Assembly: GCA_020026275.1 (NCBI GenBank)
Contig: JAHHQQ010000010.1
Coordinates: forward strand, 1-64,000
DNA from: Bacteroidales bacterium
GTDB taxonomy: Bacteria > Bacteroidota > Bacteroidia > Bacteroidales > UBA932
Direction: 5' to 3'
Length of the DNA: 64,000 nt
Shown one piece after another: positions 1 through 8,649 of the stretch. Position 1 is the first letter of the stretch. Each line of letters opens with the position of its first letter. The notes beneath the pieces were generated by a model. It searched no databases. It worked only from the letters and a program-made list of their open reading frames with translations, and was not told the origin of the DNA. The position numbers and the translations under genes are program-made.

Positions 1-1634
1 GTCGTTCGTTCGGAGCGTCCAAGGTGTCACTGGTCAAGCAGATCATCGTCGAGAATCTGCTCTTCACTTTTCTGGGCGGCATCATCGGCCTGCTGATCTC
101 CTATCTTCTGCTCTTGGGAATTGACGACTTGCTCTTCTCTCTGCTGGACAGCGACATCGCTGTGGGGGAACATATCATGCTGAACAGTGACATGTTGTTC
201 AACCCATGGGTATTTGTCATCGTACTTGCCGTATGTCTCGTACTCAATCTCTGTTCGGCACTGATTCCGGCATGGAGGGCTTCACGCCATCCCATAACCG
301 AATCGCTGCATCCCATGGTCGGTGCCACAATGACGGAGGGCAGCGGTATGGGGTTCTTTACACGAATCCGAAAGAATGCATGGATAGGAATCGAACTGAT
401 GCTTGTGTTCGCACTGATGTGGTTCATCACCGATTACCTGTGTGTCATGGAATTCAACCGCAGTCTGCCTTCGCACATGGATACTGAACACGTATGGAAC
501 ATAGAGATAGGGACACTGTCAGAAACGCATCCCGACTATGATCCTGAGGCAGAAAACGAGGACAGGAAACGGACTGATTTTGACTTGATCCTGAAGACGG
601 TCAGACAGTATGAGGATGTGGAACAATCGGCTTTGTTGCCACCATTCGGAATGCCTTTTGCCGGAAACTATAACGGAAGGCTTCTGACAAATCCTGGAGA
701 TACTGCAAATAGAATCGTTGTAAACGCAATGACAGTTTATCCCAAAACGGATTATTTCCGCACGTTTGCATTTACCGATACAGAAGGCAGGCCGATATCG
801 ATGAATGATTTCGATTTCTCAAATCCTAATAATGTTGTCATTTCGCAGAGTCTGGCCGATTGTCTTTTCCCCGATGGAGATGCTGTAGGCAAGACAATCG
901 AAAATGATAACCGGTATGAAGGTAAGATTTATACCTATTCTGTCGTAGGTGTTGTAGGCAATGTGAAACGTACCGATTACGAGCGTCCTGAGAGTAATAT
1001 TTATATGGCAGATGATATTATGTTCCACAGATACATAAGCAATGACATTGCCGTTCGTCTTAAACCCGGAGTATCCGAGCAGACCTTTGCCGACAGGTTT
1101 ATGGAGGATATGGGCAGCAAACTGCGATTAGGTAATTTCTACGTAAAGGATATCGAGTCATACAAAACCATCCGGGATGAACTCAACTTTTCGTTCGGTT
1201 ACACCACGGAGATATCGTTGGGACGCCTGCTGGCCGCTTTCTTCCTGATCAACATCATCCTCTGCGTAATGGGCACCTTCTGGTATCGTGTACGTATGCG
1301 ACGCGAGGAAATAGGTGTCCGTATGGCTATGGGTGCTGACAAGAAGCGGATAATGTGGATGCTCTTCAAGGAGGGGCTGGTGCTGCTCTCTGTCGCGGCT
1401 GTACCTGCGGTATTGATTGCCTTGCAGCTGGTGATTGCCGGAGTGGTGGACTACGGTTCAGTGCCAAGCGGTACACTGCATCCAGAATATATTATCGATT
1501 ACCCGGCTGCGCGTTTCCTGATTGGCAACCTGATTACTTGGCTGATCCTGGCCCTGACGATTGTGGCATCCATCTGGATACCGGCCGGCAAGGCGGTCCA
1601 GCAGACTCCAGCCGATGCACTGCGTGACGAATGA
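1..1634 (+). CDS. ABC transporter permease, MacB/FtsX type (5' end outside window)
   Basis: Inner-membrane permease of the MacB/FtsX type, which works with an ABC ATPase and often a TolC channel. The reading frame is open from base 3 (R-S-F-G-A-S-K-V...), so the GTG at 24 is internal and the gene starts before the window. Visible in order: the last two membrane segments of a first FtsX domain, a membrane segment near base 380 followed by an extracytoplasmic MacB_PCD-like region, then a second FtsX domain. That domain carries the signature RMRREEIGVRMAMGADKKR and ends in PADALRDE. Bacteroidales homologues with two FtsX halves are near 780-800 residues, so roughly a third is missing. The stop overlaps the TolC gene start (ATGA), which supports an efflux operon. 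The substrate cannot be read from sequence. Confidence 0.93.
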   Translation, partial: RSFGASKVSLVKQIIVENLLFTFLGGIIGLLISYLLLLGIDDLLFSLLDSDIAVGEHIMLNSDMLFNPWVFVIVLAVCLVLNLCSALIPAWRASRHPITESLHPMVGATMTEGSGMGFFTRIRKNAWIGIELMLVFALMWFITDYLCVMEFNRSLPSHMDTEHVWNIEIGTLSETHPDYDPEAENEDRKRTDFDLILKTVRQYEDVEQSALLPPFGMPFAGNYNGRLLTNPGDTANRIVVNAMTVYPKTDYFRTFAFTDTEGRPISMNDFDFSNPNNVVISQSLADCLFPDGDAVGKTIENDNRYEGKIYTYSVVGVVGNVKRTDYERPESNIYMADDIMFHRYISNDIAVRLKPGVSEQTFADRFMEDMGSKLRLGNFYVKDIESYKTIRDELNFSFGYTTEISLGRLLAAFFLINIILCVMGTFWYRVRMRREEIGVRMAMGADKKRIMWMLFKEGLVLLSVAAVPAVLIALQLVIAGVVDYGSVPSGTLHPEYIIDYPAARFLIGNLITWLILALTIVASIWIPAGKAVQQTPADALRDE

Positions 1635-3109
1635 TGAAGAAGCACATCTGTTTGACCCTCGTACTGCTGGCACTGACCGGCAGTACGCTCGTAGCGGGCG
1701 AGCGGGTCATCACCCTGGAAGAGGTCATCGCTATGGCCCGTACCCGCAGTGTCGATGCCGCCGTGGCGCTGAATGAACTGAAGACCGCCTATTGGGAGTA
1801 CCGGACGTTCAAGGCGGACCTGCTTCCGGAGGTGAATTTCTCGGCTTCGGTTCCGAGTTATAACAAGAACTACAGTTCCTATCAGTTGGATGACGGATCC
1901 TATACTTTCGTCCCGAATAACTACCTGGGACTCAACGAAACGCTTTCCATCGACCAGAACATTTGGTTTACGGGAGGTACGCTTTCGCTGGCCACGTCTC
2001 TGGATTACATGATGCAGCTCGATGGCAACCGCGACCGGCGTTTCATGTCCGTCCCGGTGGCGCTGACCTTGAGCCAACCGCTTTTCAGCGTGAACCATAC
2101 CAAGTGGAAGCGCAAGATCGAACCGGTTCGCTATGAAGAAGCGAAGGCTTCCTTCATTTCAGCGACGGAGGAGGTGACGATGAAGGCTATCAGCCATTTC
2201 TTCAATCTGCTGTTGGCGAAGGAAAGTGTGCTGATTTCCCGGCAGAATCTGGAGAATGCGGAAAAACTGTATGAGGTGGCTGTCGCCAAGCGCGAAATGG
2301 GGCAGATCAGTGAAAATGATTTGCGGCAGCTGGAACTGAACGTGCTGGAAGCGAAGTCCAGACTGACGGACAATGAAAGTGAGCTGAAGAGCAAGATGTT
2401 TTCCTTGCGGTCGTTTCTGGCGCTCAGTAGTGACGAATCGCTGGATCCTGAACTGCCTGCCTCGCTTCCTGAGTTCCAGCTGCGCTATTCGGATGTGCTG
2501 GAAAAGGCACTGGCAAACAATTCGTTTGTCAAGAATATCCGGAGACGTCAGCTGGAAGCAGATTATGCCGTTGCTGCTGCAAAGGGAGAGCGTACGCAGA
2601 TTGATCTGTTCGTCCAGTTCGGAATGACGGATACCGATCGCAAGATTGCAGGGGCATATCAGCAGATGAAGATGAACCAGGTGGTTCAGGTCGGTCTGGA
2701 GATTCCTATTCTGGATTGGGGCAAACGGAAAGGCAAGGTCAAGGTGGCTGAAAGCAACCGGGAGGTCGTGCGGAGCAGACTGCAGCAGGAGGAACAGGAT
2801 TTCCAGCAGGACCTCTTCATCCTGGTGGAGCATTTCAACAATCAGCAGGAGCAGTTGCAGCTGGCTTCAAAAGCTGATGAGATTGCACAGAAGCGTTATG
2901 ACACGAATGTGGAAACGTTCATGATCGGGAAAATCTCGACGCTGGACCTGAACGATTCACAGAGCCGGAAGGATGAGGCCCGTCAGAAATATATCCAGGA
3001 GCTGTTCTACTACTGGTACTATTATTATCAGATCCGGAGCCTGACGTTGTGGGACTTCGTGCAGGACACGAACATCGATGCAGATTTTGAAAACCTCATC
3101 CACCGCTAA
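1631..3109 (+). CDS. TolC family outer membrane efflux protein
   Basis: Outer-membrane channel component of a tripartite efflux system. The 492-residue product starts with a signal peptide (MMKKHICLTLVLLALTGS...) and contains the long coiled-coil repeats typical of TolC/OEP proteins, for example around residues 170-250 and 380-440. Length matches the family (about 430-490). The start overlaps the permease stop by 4 bp (ATGATG; ATG at 1631 or 1634 both possible), so translation is probably coupled. No membrane fusion protein is seen in the window; it is expected upstream. The response regulator begins 27 bp downstream. Confidence 0.93.
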   Translation: MMKKHICLTLVLLALTGSTLVAGERVITLEEVIAMARTRSVDAAVALNELKTAYWEYRTFKADLLPEVNFSASVPSYNKNYSSYQLDDGSYTFVPNNYLGLNETLSIDQNIWFTGGTLSLATSLDYMMQLDGNRDRRFMSVPVALTLSQPLFSVNHTKWKRKIEPVRYEEAKASFISATEEVTMKAISHFFNLLLAKESVLISRQNLENAEKLYEVAVAKREMGQISENDLRQLELNVLEAKSRLTDNESELKSKMFSLRSFLALSSDESLDPELPASLPEFQLRYSDVLEKALANNSFVKNIRRRQLEADYAVAAAKGERTQIDLFVQFGMTDTDRKIAGAYQQMKMNQVVQVGLEIPILDWGKRKGKVKVAESNREVVRSRLQQEEQDFQQDLFILVEHFNNQQEQLQLASKADEIAQKRYDTNVETFMIGKISTLDLNDSQSRKDEARQKYIQELFYYWYYYYQIRSLTLWDFVQDTNIDADFENLIHR

Positions 3110-3136
3110 TTCGGATTATTCTCGTACATTTGTGAT

Positions 3137-4483
3137 ATGATATTGATTATAGATGATGACAGTGCGGTCCGCTCTTCTCTGAAGTTGCTGCTGAAGCACG
3201 CCAAATATACTGCAAAAGCCGTTGCCTCCCCTGAAGAGGCAATCGATGTGGTACGCCAGGAAGTGCCGCAGCTGATTCTTATGGATATGAATTTCTCCCT
3301 TTCGACTGATGGTCGTGAAGGGTTGAATCTTCTCAGGCAGGTGAAGGTCTTCTGTCCGGAAGTGCCGGTCATTCTGATGACGGCCTGGGGCAGCATCGAT
3401 CTGGCAGTTCAGGGCATGCAGAAAGGAGCGTTCGATTTCATCACGAAGCCATGGGAGAACATGTTGCTGTTGCAGCGGATAGAGACGGCATTGCAGCTGT
3501 CAGGACGGAAGGATATCGCCGAGGAGGCTGCCGGATTCGACCGGGCAGGTATTGTCGGAGAGAGCGCTGCGATGCAGGAGATTTTCAAGGTGATCCGTAG
3601 AATTGCTCCGACGAATGCTCCGGTGTTGATCACCGGAGAGAGCGGAACGGGCAAGGAACTGGTCGCTGAAGCCATTTACCGCAACAGCCGACGCGGCGGG
3701 GAGCCGTTCGTGAAGGTGAACCTTGGAGGCATCTCGCAGTCTCTTTTCGAGAGTGAGATGTTCGGTCACCGGAAGGGGGCTTTTACGGATGCGACGAGTG
3801 ACCGTACCGGCCGTTTCACCCTGGCAGACCGGGGAACGATTTTCCTGGACGAATTGGGAGAATTGGATCTGAGGTCTCAGACGAAGATGTTGCGTGTCCT
3901 TCAGGAGCAGACTTTTGAAGTGCTGGGGGACAGTCGTCCGCATAAAGTGGATGTCCGTGTCATCTGCGCGACCAATGCTGATCTGGCCGAAATGGTACAG
4001 AAGAAGACTTTCCGTGAAGATCTGTATTATCGTGTGAATTTGATTACCATTCATCTCCCTGCACTTCGGGAGCGTAGGGAGGACATTCCTCTGCTGGTGA
4101 ACCATTTCGTGCAGGATTTCTGCCGTAGGAACGATTTGGCTGTTCCTGAGATTTCCGCTGGGGCCATGACTTATCTTTCCGGACTGTCTTATCCGGGAAA
4201 TATCCGTGAATTGAAAAATTTCGTGGAGCGGACCTTGCTGGTCTGTGGCAAGGACGTGCTGGATGCAGAGGATTTCCGCAGCCAGTATCAGCCGGTTCCG
4301 GTTTCAGGAGATACTGGTGATAATCTGTCTCTGGAAGGAATGACACTGGAGGAGGTCGAGCGGAAAGCGATTCTGGATGCGCTGGAAAAATACAATCACA
4401 ATCTTTCACAGGTGGCGCTGGCTCTGGGGATTTCCCGTCAGTCGCTGTACCGGAGAATTGAAAAGCTGGGGATCCGATTATGA
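3137..4483 (+). CDS. Sigma-54-dependent response regulator (NtrC family)
   Basis: Two-component response regulator that activates RNA polymerase-sigma54. The receiver domain (residues 1-120) has the acidic pocket DDD at 6-8, phospho-acceptor Asp50 (LILMDMN) and the conserved Lys in TKPWEN. The AAA+ domain (about 135-370) has Walker A GESGTGKE at 167-174. The sigma-54 contact loop reads GAFTDA at 214-219 instead of the classical GAFTGA. A Fis-type helix-turn-helix occupies the C-terminus (ISRQSLYRRIEKLGI). It overlaps the histidine kinase by 4 bp and follows an efflux permease/TolC pair, so it probably controls that transporter. Its DNA target is not identifiable here. Confidence 0.95.
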   Translation: MILIIDDDSAVRSSLKLLLKHAKYTAKAVASPEEAIDVVRQEVPQLILMDMNFSLSTDGREGLNLLRQVKVFCPEVPVILMTAWGSIDLAVQGMQKGAFDFITKPWENMLLLQRIETALQLSGRKDIAEEAAGFDRAGIVGESAAMQEIFKVIRRIAPTNAPVLITGESGTGKELVAEAIYRNSRRGGEPFVKVNLGGISQSLFESEMFGHRKGAFTDATSDRTGRFTLADRGTIFLDELGELDLRSQTKMLRVLQEQTFEVLGDSRPHKVDVRVICATNADLAEMVQKKTFREDLYYRVNLITIHLPALRERREDIPLLVNHFVQDFCRRNDLAVPEISAGAMTYLSGLSYPGNIRELKNFVERTLLVCGKDVLDAEDFRSQYQPVPVSGDTGDNLSLEGMTLEEVERKAILDALEKYNHNLSQVALALGISRQSLYRRIEKLGIRL

Positions 4484-5823
4484 AACTGAAAACGCTGTTC
4501 TGGGTATTGGTCACTCTGCTGGTGGCGGTAGAAGCGTTGTTGCTGGTCCTGTCTGTCTATCTGGACGGTCAGGGGAACTGGCTTCTTTTTTCCGCAGAGG
4601 GACTGATTATCTGTATTGCGTTTTATCTGTTCTTTTTTTTCCGTAAGGTGGTCAAGCCGATGGAAAGTATCGCGAAGGGAATGGACCTGCTCCGCGAACA
4701 GGATTACAGCAGCAGTCTCAGACCGGTGGGTCAGAAGGAGGCGGACCGTATCGTCGATGTGTTCAACCGGATGATGGCGCAGATGAAGGATGAACGGGCA
4801 CATCTGCATGAGCAGAATCATCTGTTGGATCTGCTGGTCGATGAATCTCCGATGGGAGTAATCATGCTGGATTTTGACGGAAAGATGACAATGCTGAACA
4901 GGGCGGCTTTGCGCTTTCTGAATATACCTTCCCAGAACGAACTGATTGGCAGAATGTTGGAAGAGGTTCAGCTTCCTCTGCTGGAGGAGATTGTCCGGAT
5001 TCCGGCCGGGGAAACGGAGACGGTTCGTCTGAGTGATGCCAAGATCTACCGGTGTTCCCGTCTGTCTTTCATGGATCGGGGCTTTTCACATCCTTTCATT
5101 CTGATCGAGAGTCTGACTTCGGAGGTGGTGAAAGCCGAGAAGAAGGCTTATGAGAAGGTGATCCGGATGATTGCGCATGAGGTGAACAATACGGTGGGCG
5201 GTATCGGGTCCGCCATGGAGACGATGCAGGAAATGCTGGGAAACTCGGAGGGCGACCTGGATCTCAAGGAGATGATGTCAGTCTGCATCGAGCGGAGCCA
5301 GAGCATGAGCCGTTTCATCACAAAGTTCGCCGACGTAGTGAAGATTCCGGAGCCTAAACTTTCGAAGGTATCTTTGAACGATGTGGTAACGGGTTGCCGG
5401 TCTTTCATGGAAACACTGGGACAGGGACGGTCTGTTGATTTCCGATTCCAACTTTGTCCGGAGAACCCCGAGGTGATGCTGGATACGGTACTGTTCGAAC
5501 AGGTACTGGTCAATATTGTGAAGAATGCGGTGGAAAGTTTCTCTTCTGACGATGAAGAACGCATCATTTCCATCCAGACGACCGTGGCACTCGGGGAGGG
5601 GGAAACCGGTTCACCCATTTTGGTCGTTGCCGACAACGGCGCACCGATTCCCCGTGATACGGAAACCAAACTCTTCACTCCGTTTTTCTCAACGAAGCCG
5701 AAGGGACAGGGAATTGGTCTGCTGCTGATTCGTGAGGTTCTCTACCGTCATGGCTGCACCTTCTCTCTGCGTACCGATGCCGACGGCTGGACACGTTTCT
5801 GCATTTCTGATTTCTCGCAATAA
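4480..5823 (+). CDS. Sensor histidine kinase partnering the NtrC-type regulator
   Basis: Membrane sensor kinase of 447 residues. Two membrane segments (about 5-27 and 35-54) are joined by only a few residues, so there is almost no periplasmic sensor. A HAMP-like linker follows, then a PAS-like region (about 115-210), a histidine phospho-acceptor region with MIAHEVNN (His233), and an HATPase_c domain with N box (NIVKNAVESF), G1 (VVADNGAP), F box (FTPFFSTK) and G2 (GQGIGLLLI). The short membrane hairpin suggests it senses the membrane or a partner protein rather than a periplasmic ligand; that is inference. It overlaps the regulator by ATGA, so the pair is almost certainly cognate. Confidence 0.95.
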   Translation: MKLKTLFWVLVTLLVAVEALLLVLSVYLDGQGNWLLFSAEGLIICIAFYLFFFFRKVVKPMESIAKGMDLLREQDYSSSLRPVGQKEADRIVDVFNRMMAQMKDERAHLHEQNHLLDLLVDESPMGVIMLDFDGKMTMLNRAALRFLNIPSQNELIGRMLEEVQLPLLEEIVRIPAGETETVRLSDAKIYRCSRLSFMDRGFSHPFILIESLTSEVVKAEKKAYEKVIRMIAHEVNNTVGGIGSAMETMQEMLGNSEGDLDLKEMMSVCIERSQSMSRFITKFADVVKIPEPKLSKVSLNDVVTGCRSFMETLGQGRSVDFRFQLCPENPEVMLDTVLFEQVLVNIVKNAVESFSSDDEERIISIQTTVALGEGETGSPILVVADNGAPIPRDTETKLFTPFFSTKPKGQGIGLLLIREVLYRHGCTFSLRTDADGWTRFCISDFSQ

Positions 5824-5948
5824 TTTCTTTCCCAATGGGCGTTGCCTTGGTGATTCCTTTCACTTGAATGACGCTGGATGGCAATATCCTGTTGCCAAGT
5901 TGTCTGCATCCACTTTTACGCCGGATAGTCGGATAGGGGATATAAAAC

Positions 5949-5982
5949 AAAAAAGGTTATCGGAATTTCGATAACCTTTTTT
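5949..5982. terminator. Bidirectional rho-independent terminator
   Basis: Perfect hairpin with stem AAGGTTATCG/CGATAACCTT flanked by A6 on one side and T6 on the other, so it can end transcription on both strands. It serves the efflux/two-component operon (+) and the tRNA-Arg gene (-), whose 3' end is 2 bp away. The 125 bp between the kinase stop and this hairpin shows no gene. Confidence 0.85.
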
Positions 5983-5983
5983 G

Positions 5984-6057
5984 TGACTCCAACAGGATTC
6001 AAACCTGTAACCTTTTGATCCGTAGTCAAATGCTCTATTCAGTTGAGCTATGGAGCC
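5984..6057 (-). tRNA. tRNA-Arg(ACG)
   Basis: 74-nt cloverleaf on the minus strand. The acceptor stem GGCTCCA pairs with TGGAGTC, followed by discriminator A; 3' CCA is not encoded. Anticodon stem TTTGA/TCAAA holds the loop CTACGGA, giving anticodon ACG (Arg, CGU; A34 expected to become inosine). The T-loop TTTGAAT is normal. It is followed immediately by the bidirectional terminator. Confidence 0.95.
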
Positions 6058-6081
6058 AATATATAGTTTATAACTATTTTA

Positions 6082-6447
6082 CTATTTGCCAGAGAATGTC
6101 TTCTCTTTGATTCTGGCCTTCTTACCAGAAAGTTGTCTGAGGTAGAAGATTCTTGCTCTACGAACTTTACCAATCTTGTTGAGTTCGATTGATTCGATGA
6201 ATGGAGACTCGAATGGGAAGATTCTCTCAACACCTACGCCACTGGCGATTTTACGGATGGTGAAAGTCTTTGTCTGAGCTTTGCAGCCTCTGATCTGGAG
6301 AACTACACCTCTAAACTTCTGAAGTCTCTCTTTGTCACCCTCTTTGATTCTGTAGGTGACGGTAATGGTGTCACCTGCTTTGAATTTTGGGAATTCTCTT
6401 GCATTCTCCTGTGCGAATGCATCTTCTACAATCTTAATTAAATCCAT
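6082..6447 (-). CDS. rplS: 50S ribosomal protein L19
   Basis: 121-residue L19, a large-subunit protein at the 30S-50S interface. Diagnostic stretches are the N-terminal FKAGDTITVTYRIKEGDKER, RLQKFRGVVLQIRG, and RIFPFESPFIESIE followed by KVRRARIFYLR. Length is typical (about 115-125). The gene stands alone on the minus strand upstream of tRNA-Arg, and has a well-formed Bacteroidales promoter about 70 bp upstream. Confidence 0.98.
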   Translation of the reverse strand: MDLIKIVEDAFAQENAREFPKFKAGDTITVTYRIKEGDKERLQKFRGVVLQIRGCKAQTKTFTIRKIASGVGVERIFPFESPFIESIELNKIGKVRRARIFYLRQLSGKKARIKEKTFSGK

Positions 6448-6513
6448 AACTCTTTATTTCAATTTGCGCAACTTTACCAATTCTGTAAGAGGTTGCATGG
6501 TTAATTGGGATTG

Positions 6514-6544
6514 CAAAGGTAAGTATAATTTTACCAAATGCAAA
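6514..6544 (-). promoter_or_regulatory. rplS promoter
   Basis: Reading the minus strand: TTTG (6541-6544), a 19-bp spacer, then TACCTTTG (6514-6521). This matches the Bacteroidetes -33/-7 consensus TTTG-N19-21-TAnnTTTG. Predicted start is near 6507-6510, leaving a leader of about 60 nt before the rplS ATG. Confidence 0.7.
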
Positions 6545-6570
6545 TTATTTCAAGAAAATTTTCAAAGTTT

Positions 6571-7743
6571 TTAGAAATTTTCTTTCATCGTATCAAAAAG
6601 AGCCTTGTCTTCGTTGCTCAGGTTTGGCTTGAAGCTGTCTTTCATGCTGCTGATCATCTCTCTTTCCTTGCGGTCCAGTTTGCGTGGAATCCATACCAGC
6701 AGTTTCACGTAGAGGTCTCCCTTTCCGGAGCTGCGTCCGTAACTGTTGATGTTTGGAAGGCCACGTCCTTTCAGTTTGACGATCTTGCCGGACTGTACAC
6801 CTGGATCCACCTTGAACTTGTAGGTGCCGTCAAGGCATGGAACGGATACTTCTGTTCCGAGGATGGCTTCGTCCAGTGAAAGTATCTTGGTGTAGAAGAG
6901 GTTGCTGCCTTTTCTGCGGAGCTGTGGATGAGTCTCCTCTTCAATCACGATGAGCAGGTCACCGTTGACTCCATTGTGCTTGGCGCCATGACCTTCTCCG
7001 CGGATGTTGAGCTGCATGCCGTTCTCTACTCCTGCAGGAATGTTCACTCTTACTTTCTCTCTCTTTCTTACCAGACCGGTACCGCCACAGGAATGGCATG
7101 GGTGGTCAATGATCTTGCCTTCTCCGCCACAACGGGAGCAAGTGCTGTAGACCACACTCTGTCCGAAAAATGAATTGGTGACTCTTTGCTCCTGGCCGCT
7201 TCCATGACAGTTAGGACAAGTCTTGATATCGCTTTCGTTCTTGGCTCCTTTACCGCCACATTCCGTACATGGCCTGTCTCTTTCGAGGCTGATTTCTTTG
7301 GCGCAGCCAGTGGCAATTTCTTCCAAAGTGAGTTTGACACGAGTTCTGATATCTCTTCCTCTATATACCTTCTGTTGCTGTTGGCCTCCTCCGAATCCGC
7401 CAAATCCTCCGAATCCGCTGAAATTGCCTCCGAACAGGTCGTTCAGAATATCATTGAGGTTGCCAAAGCCACCGCTGAAGTCAAATCCGCCGGCATTGCC
7501 ACCCAGACCTGCCTGACCGAACTGGTCGTATTTCGCTCTCTTGTCAGGGTCGCTCAGCACAGAATAGGCTTCTGATGCTTCCTTGAAGTTTTCTTCTGCC
7601 GTCTTTTTCTCAGCATCTGTTCCGCTTACCCATCTGTCCGGATGCCATTTGAGCGCAGCCTTCCTGTAGGCTGATTTGATGTCATCCGCAGAGGCACTCT
7701 TGCTGATGCCCAAGACTTCATAATAATCACGTTTCTCTGCCAT
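6571..7743 (-). CDS. dnaJ: Chaperone DnaJ
   Basis: Hsp40 co-chaperone of DnaK, 390 residues. The J domain (1-72) carries HPD in KWHPDRW. A Gly/Phe-rich linker (about 78-125) includes a short Q-rich stretch. The zinc domain has four CxxCxGxG repeats (CTECGGKG, CPNCHGSG, CSRCGGEG, CHSCGGTG), and the C-terminal substrate-binding domain follows. It lies 42 bp downstream of grpE on the same strand, the usual Bacteroidales grpE-dnaJ heat-shock pair. Type I DnaJ because the zinc fingers are complete. Confidence 0.98.
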   Translation of the reverse strand: MAEKRDYYEVLGISKSASADDIKSAYRKAALKWHPDRWVSGTDAEKKTAEENFKEASEAYSVLSDPDKRAKYDQFGQAGLGGNAGGFDFSGGFGNLNDILNDLFGGNFSGFGGFGGFGGGQQQQKVYRGRDIRTRVKLTLEEIATGCAKEISLERDRPCTECGGKGAKNESDIKTCPNCHGSGQEQRVTNSFFGQSVVYSTCSRCGGEGKIIDHPCHSCGGTGLVRKREKVRVNIPAGVENGMQLNIRGEGHGAKHNGVNGDLLIVIEEETHPQLRRKGSNLFYTKILSLDEAILGTEVSVPCLDGTYKFKVDPGVQSGKIVKLKGRGLPNINSYGRSSGKGDLYVKLLVWIPRKLDRKEREMISSMKDSFKPNLSNEDKALFDTMKENF

Positions 7744-7785
7744 AATATTGCTAAAAAACTAAATTTTCAATCTTCATCCAATTAT

Positions 7786-8430
7786 TTACACACCTACAAC
7801 GACTTTGGCATATCTGAGAACTTTTCCGTTGAGCAGGTATCCGGTTTCCACGACATCGTATACCATTCCTTTCTTGTCTTCTTCAGGAACAGGAAGCTGG
7901 GCGATGGCCTCGTGGAAGTCGGTGTCAAATTTGGCTCCCTTCGCTTCAATCTTCTCCAGACCTTTGCTCTTCAGGTAGGCCATCAGCTTGTTGTAAATCA
8001 GGCCGGTACCTTCTCTGGCGGCCTCATCGGAAGAGGTCTCCAGAATGGTCATGGCTCTTTCGCAGTCATCCAATACAGGCAACAGGCCTTTGATGGTGTC
8101 GGCAGCGGCTGTGCTGACGATATCCAGTTTCTCCTGGGCGGTACGTCTTCTGAAATTTTCGAATTCTGCCATGAGACGGACATAGTCGTTCTTTTCATTC
8201 TGCAGTTTTTCGTTCAACGAAGCGATTTCTTCTTCCATTTTGGCAGCCTTGTCTTCTTTGGCAGACTTTTCCTCTGACTTTTTGTCATCCTTCTTGTCCT
8301 CTTTCTTCGCTTCCTGCTTCTCTTCTTTTTCAGTCTTTTCGACTTTCTTGTGCTTTACCTCCTGTGTGGATTTTTCTCCAGTCTCCACCTTATCTTTGGC
8401 TTCCTCAACCGTTTGGTTATGCTTTTTCAT
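7786..8430 (-). CDS. grpE: Nucleotide exchange factor GrpE
   Basis: Exchange factor for DnaK, 214 residues. The first 70 residues are an extreme Lys/Glu/Asp-rich low-complexity region, typical of GrpE in this phylum. A coiled coil follows (EEIASLNEKLQNEKNDYVRL), then the GrpE signature AEFENFRRRTAQE and the C-terminal beta domain (PDEDCERAMTI-like region and FDTDFHEAIAQLPV). It is first in a grpE-dnaJ operon with a -7 box about 37 bp upstream. Confidence 0.97.
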   Translation of the reverse strand: MKKHNQTVEEAKDKVETGEKSTQEVKHKKVEKTEKEEKQEAKKEDKKDDKKSEEKSAKEDKAAKMEEEIASLNEKLQNEKNDYVRLMAEFENFRRRTAQEKLDIVSTAAADTIKGLLPVLDDCERAMTILETSSDEAAREGTGLIYNKLMAYLKSKGLEKIEAKGAKFDTDFHEAIAQLPVPEEDKKGMVYDVVETGYLLNGKVLRYAKVVVGV

Positions 8431-8466
8431 ATATCAATATTTTTATTTCCAATGTTCGACAGCCTG

Positions 8467-8474
8467 CAAAAATA
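8467..8474 (-). promoter_or_regulatory. grpE-dnaJ promoter (-7 box)
   Basis: Minus-strand TATTTTTG matches TAnnTTTG and lies 37 bp before the grpE ATG. I see no convincing -33 TTTG at the right spacing, so only the -7 element is called. Confidence 0.5.
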
Positions 8475-8593
8475 GGCATTATTTTACAATTTGCATTCTC
8501 ATTTCCCGGAGCACTCCGGGGGAGTGAGCAAAGTTGTTCAATCAAATTGTCTGCCAGTGTGTTCTCGTGACAATATGGCATGGAAAAGGATTG

Positions 8594-8624
8594 TTGGTAT
8601 TTATTTATTTTATTTATAAGTTTG
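8594..8624 (+). promoter_or_regulatory. Promoter of the phosphoesterase/NAGPA lipoprotein pair
   Basis: TTG (8594-8596), a 20-bp spacer, then TAAGTTTG (8617-8624). Predicted transcription starts around 8630. That leaves only about 8 nt before the ATG at 8638, which is one reason to prefer the ATG at 8650 as start of the next gene. Confidence 0.6.
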
Positions 8625-8649
8625 TTTCTGTTATATAATGAATGAAACC

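Noticed and set aside
8638..8649. Upstream ATG as start of the phosphoesterase gene
   Set aside because: The predicted transcript begins only about 8 nt before it; the ATG at 8650 gives the more usual short basic N-terminus before the lipoprotein signal. Kept as an alternative.
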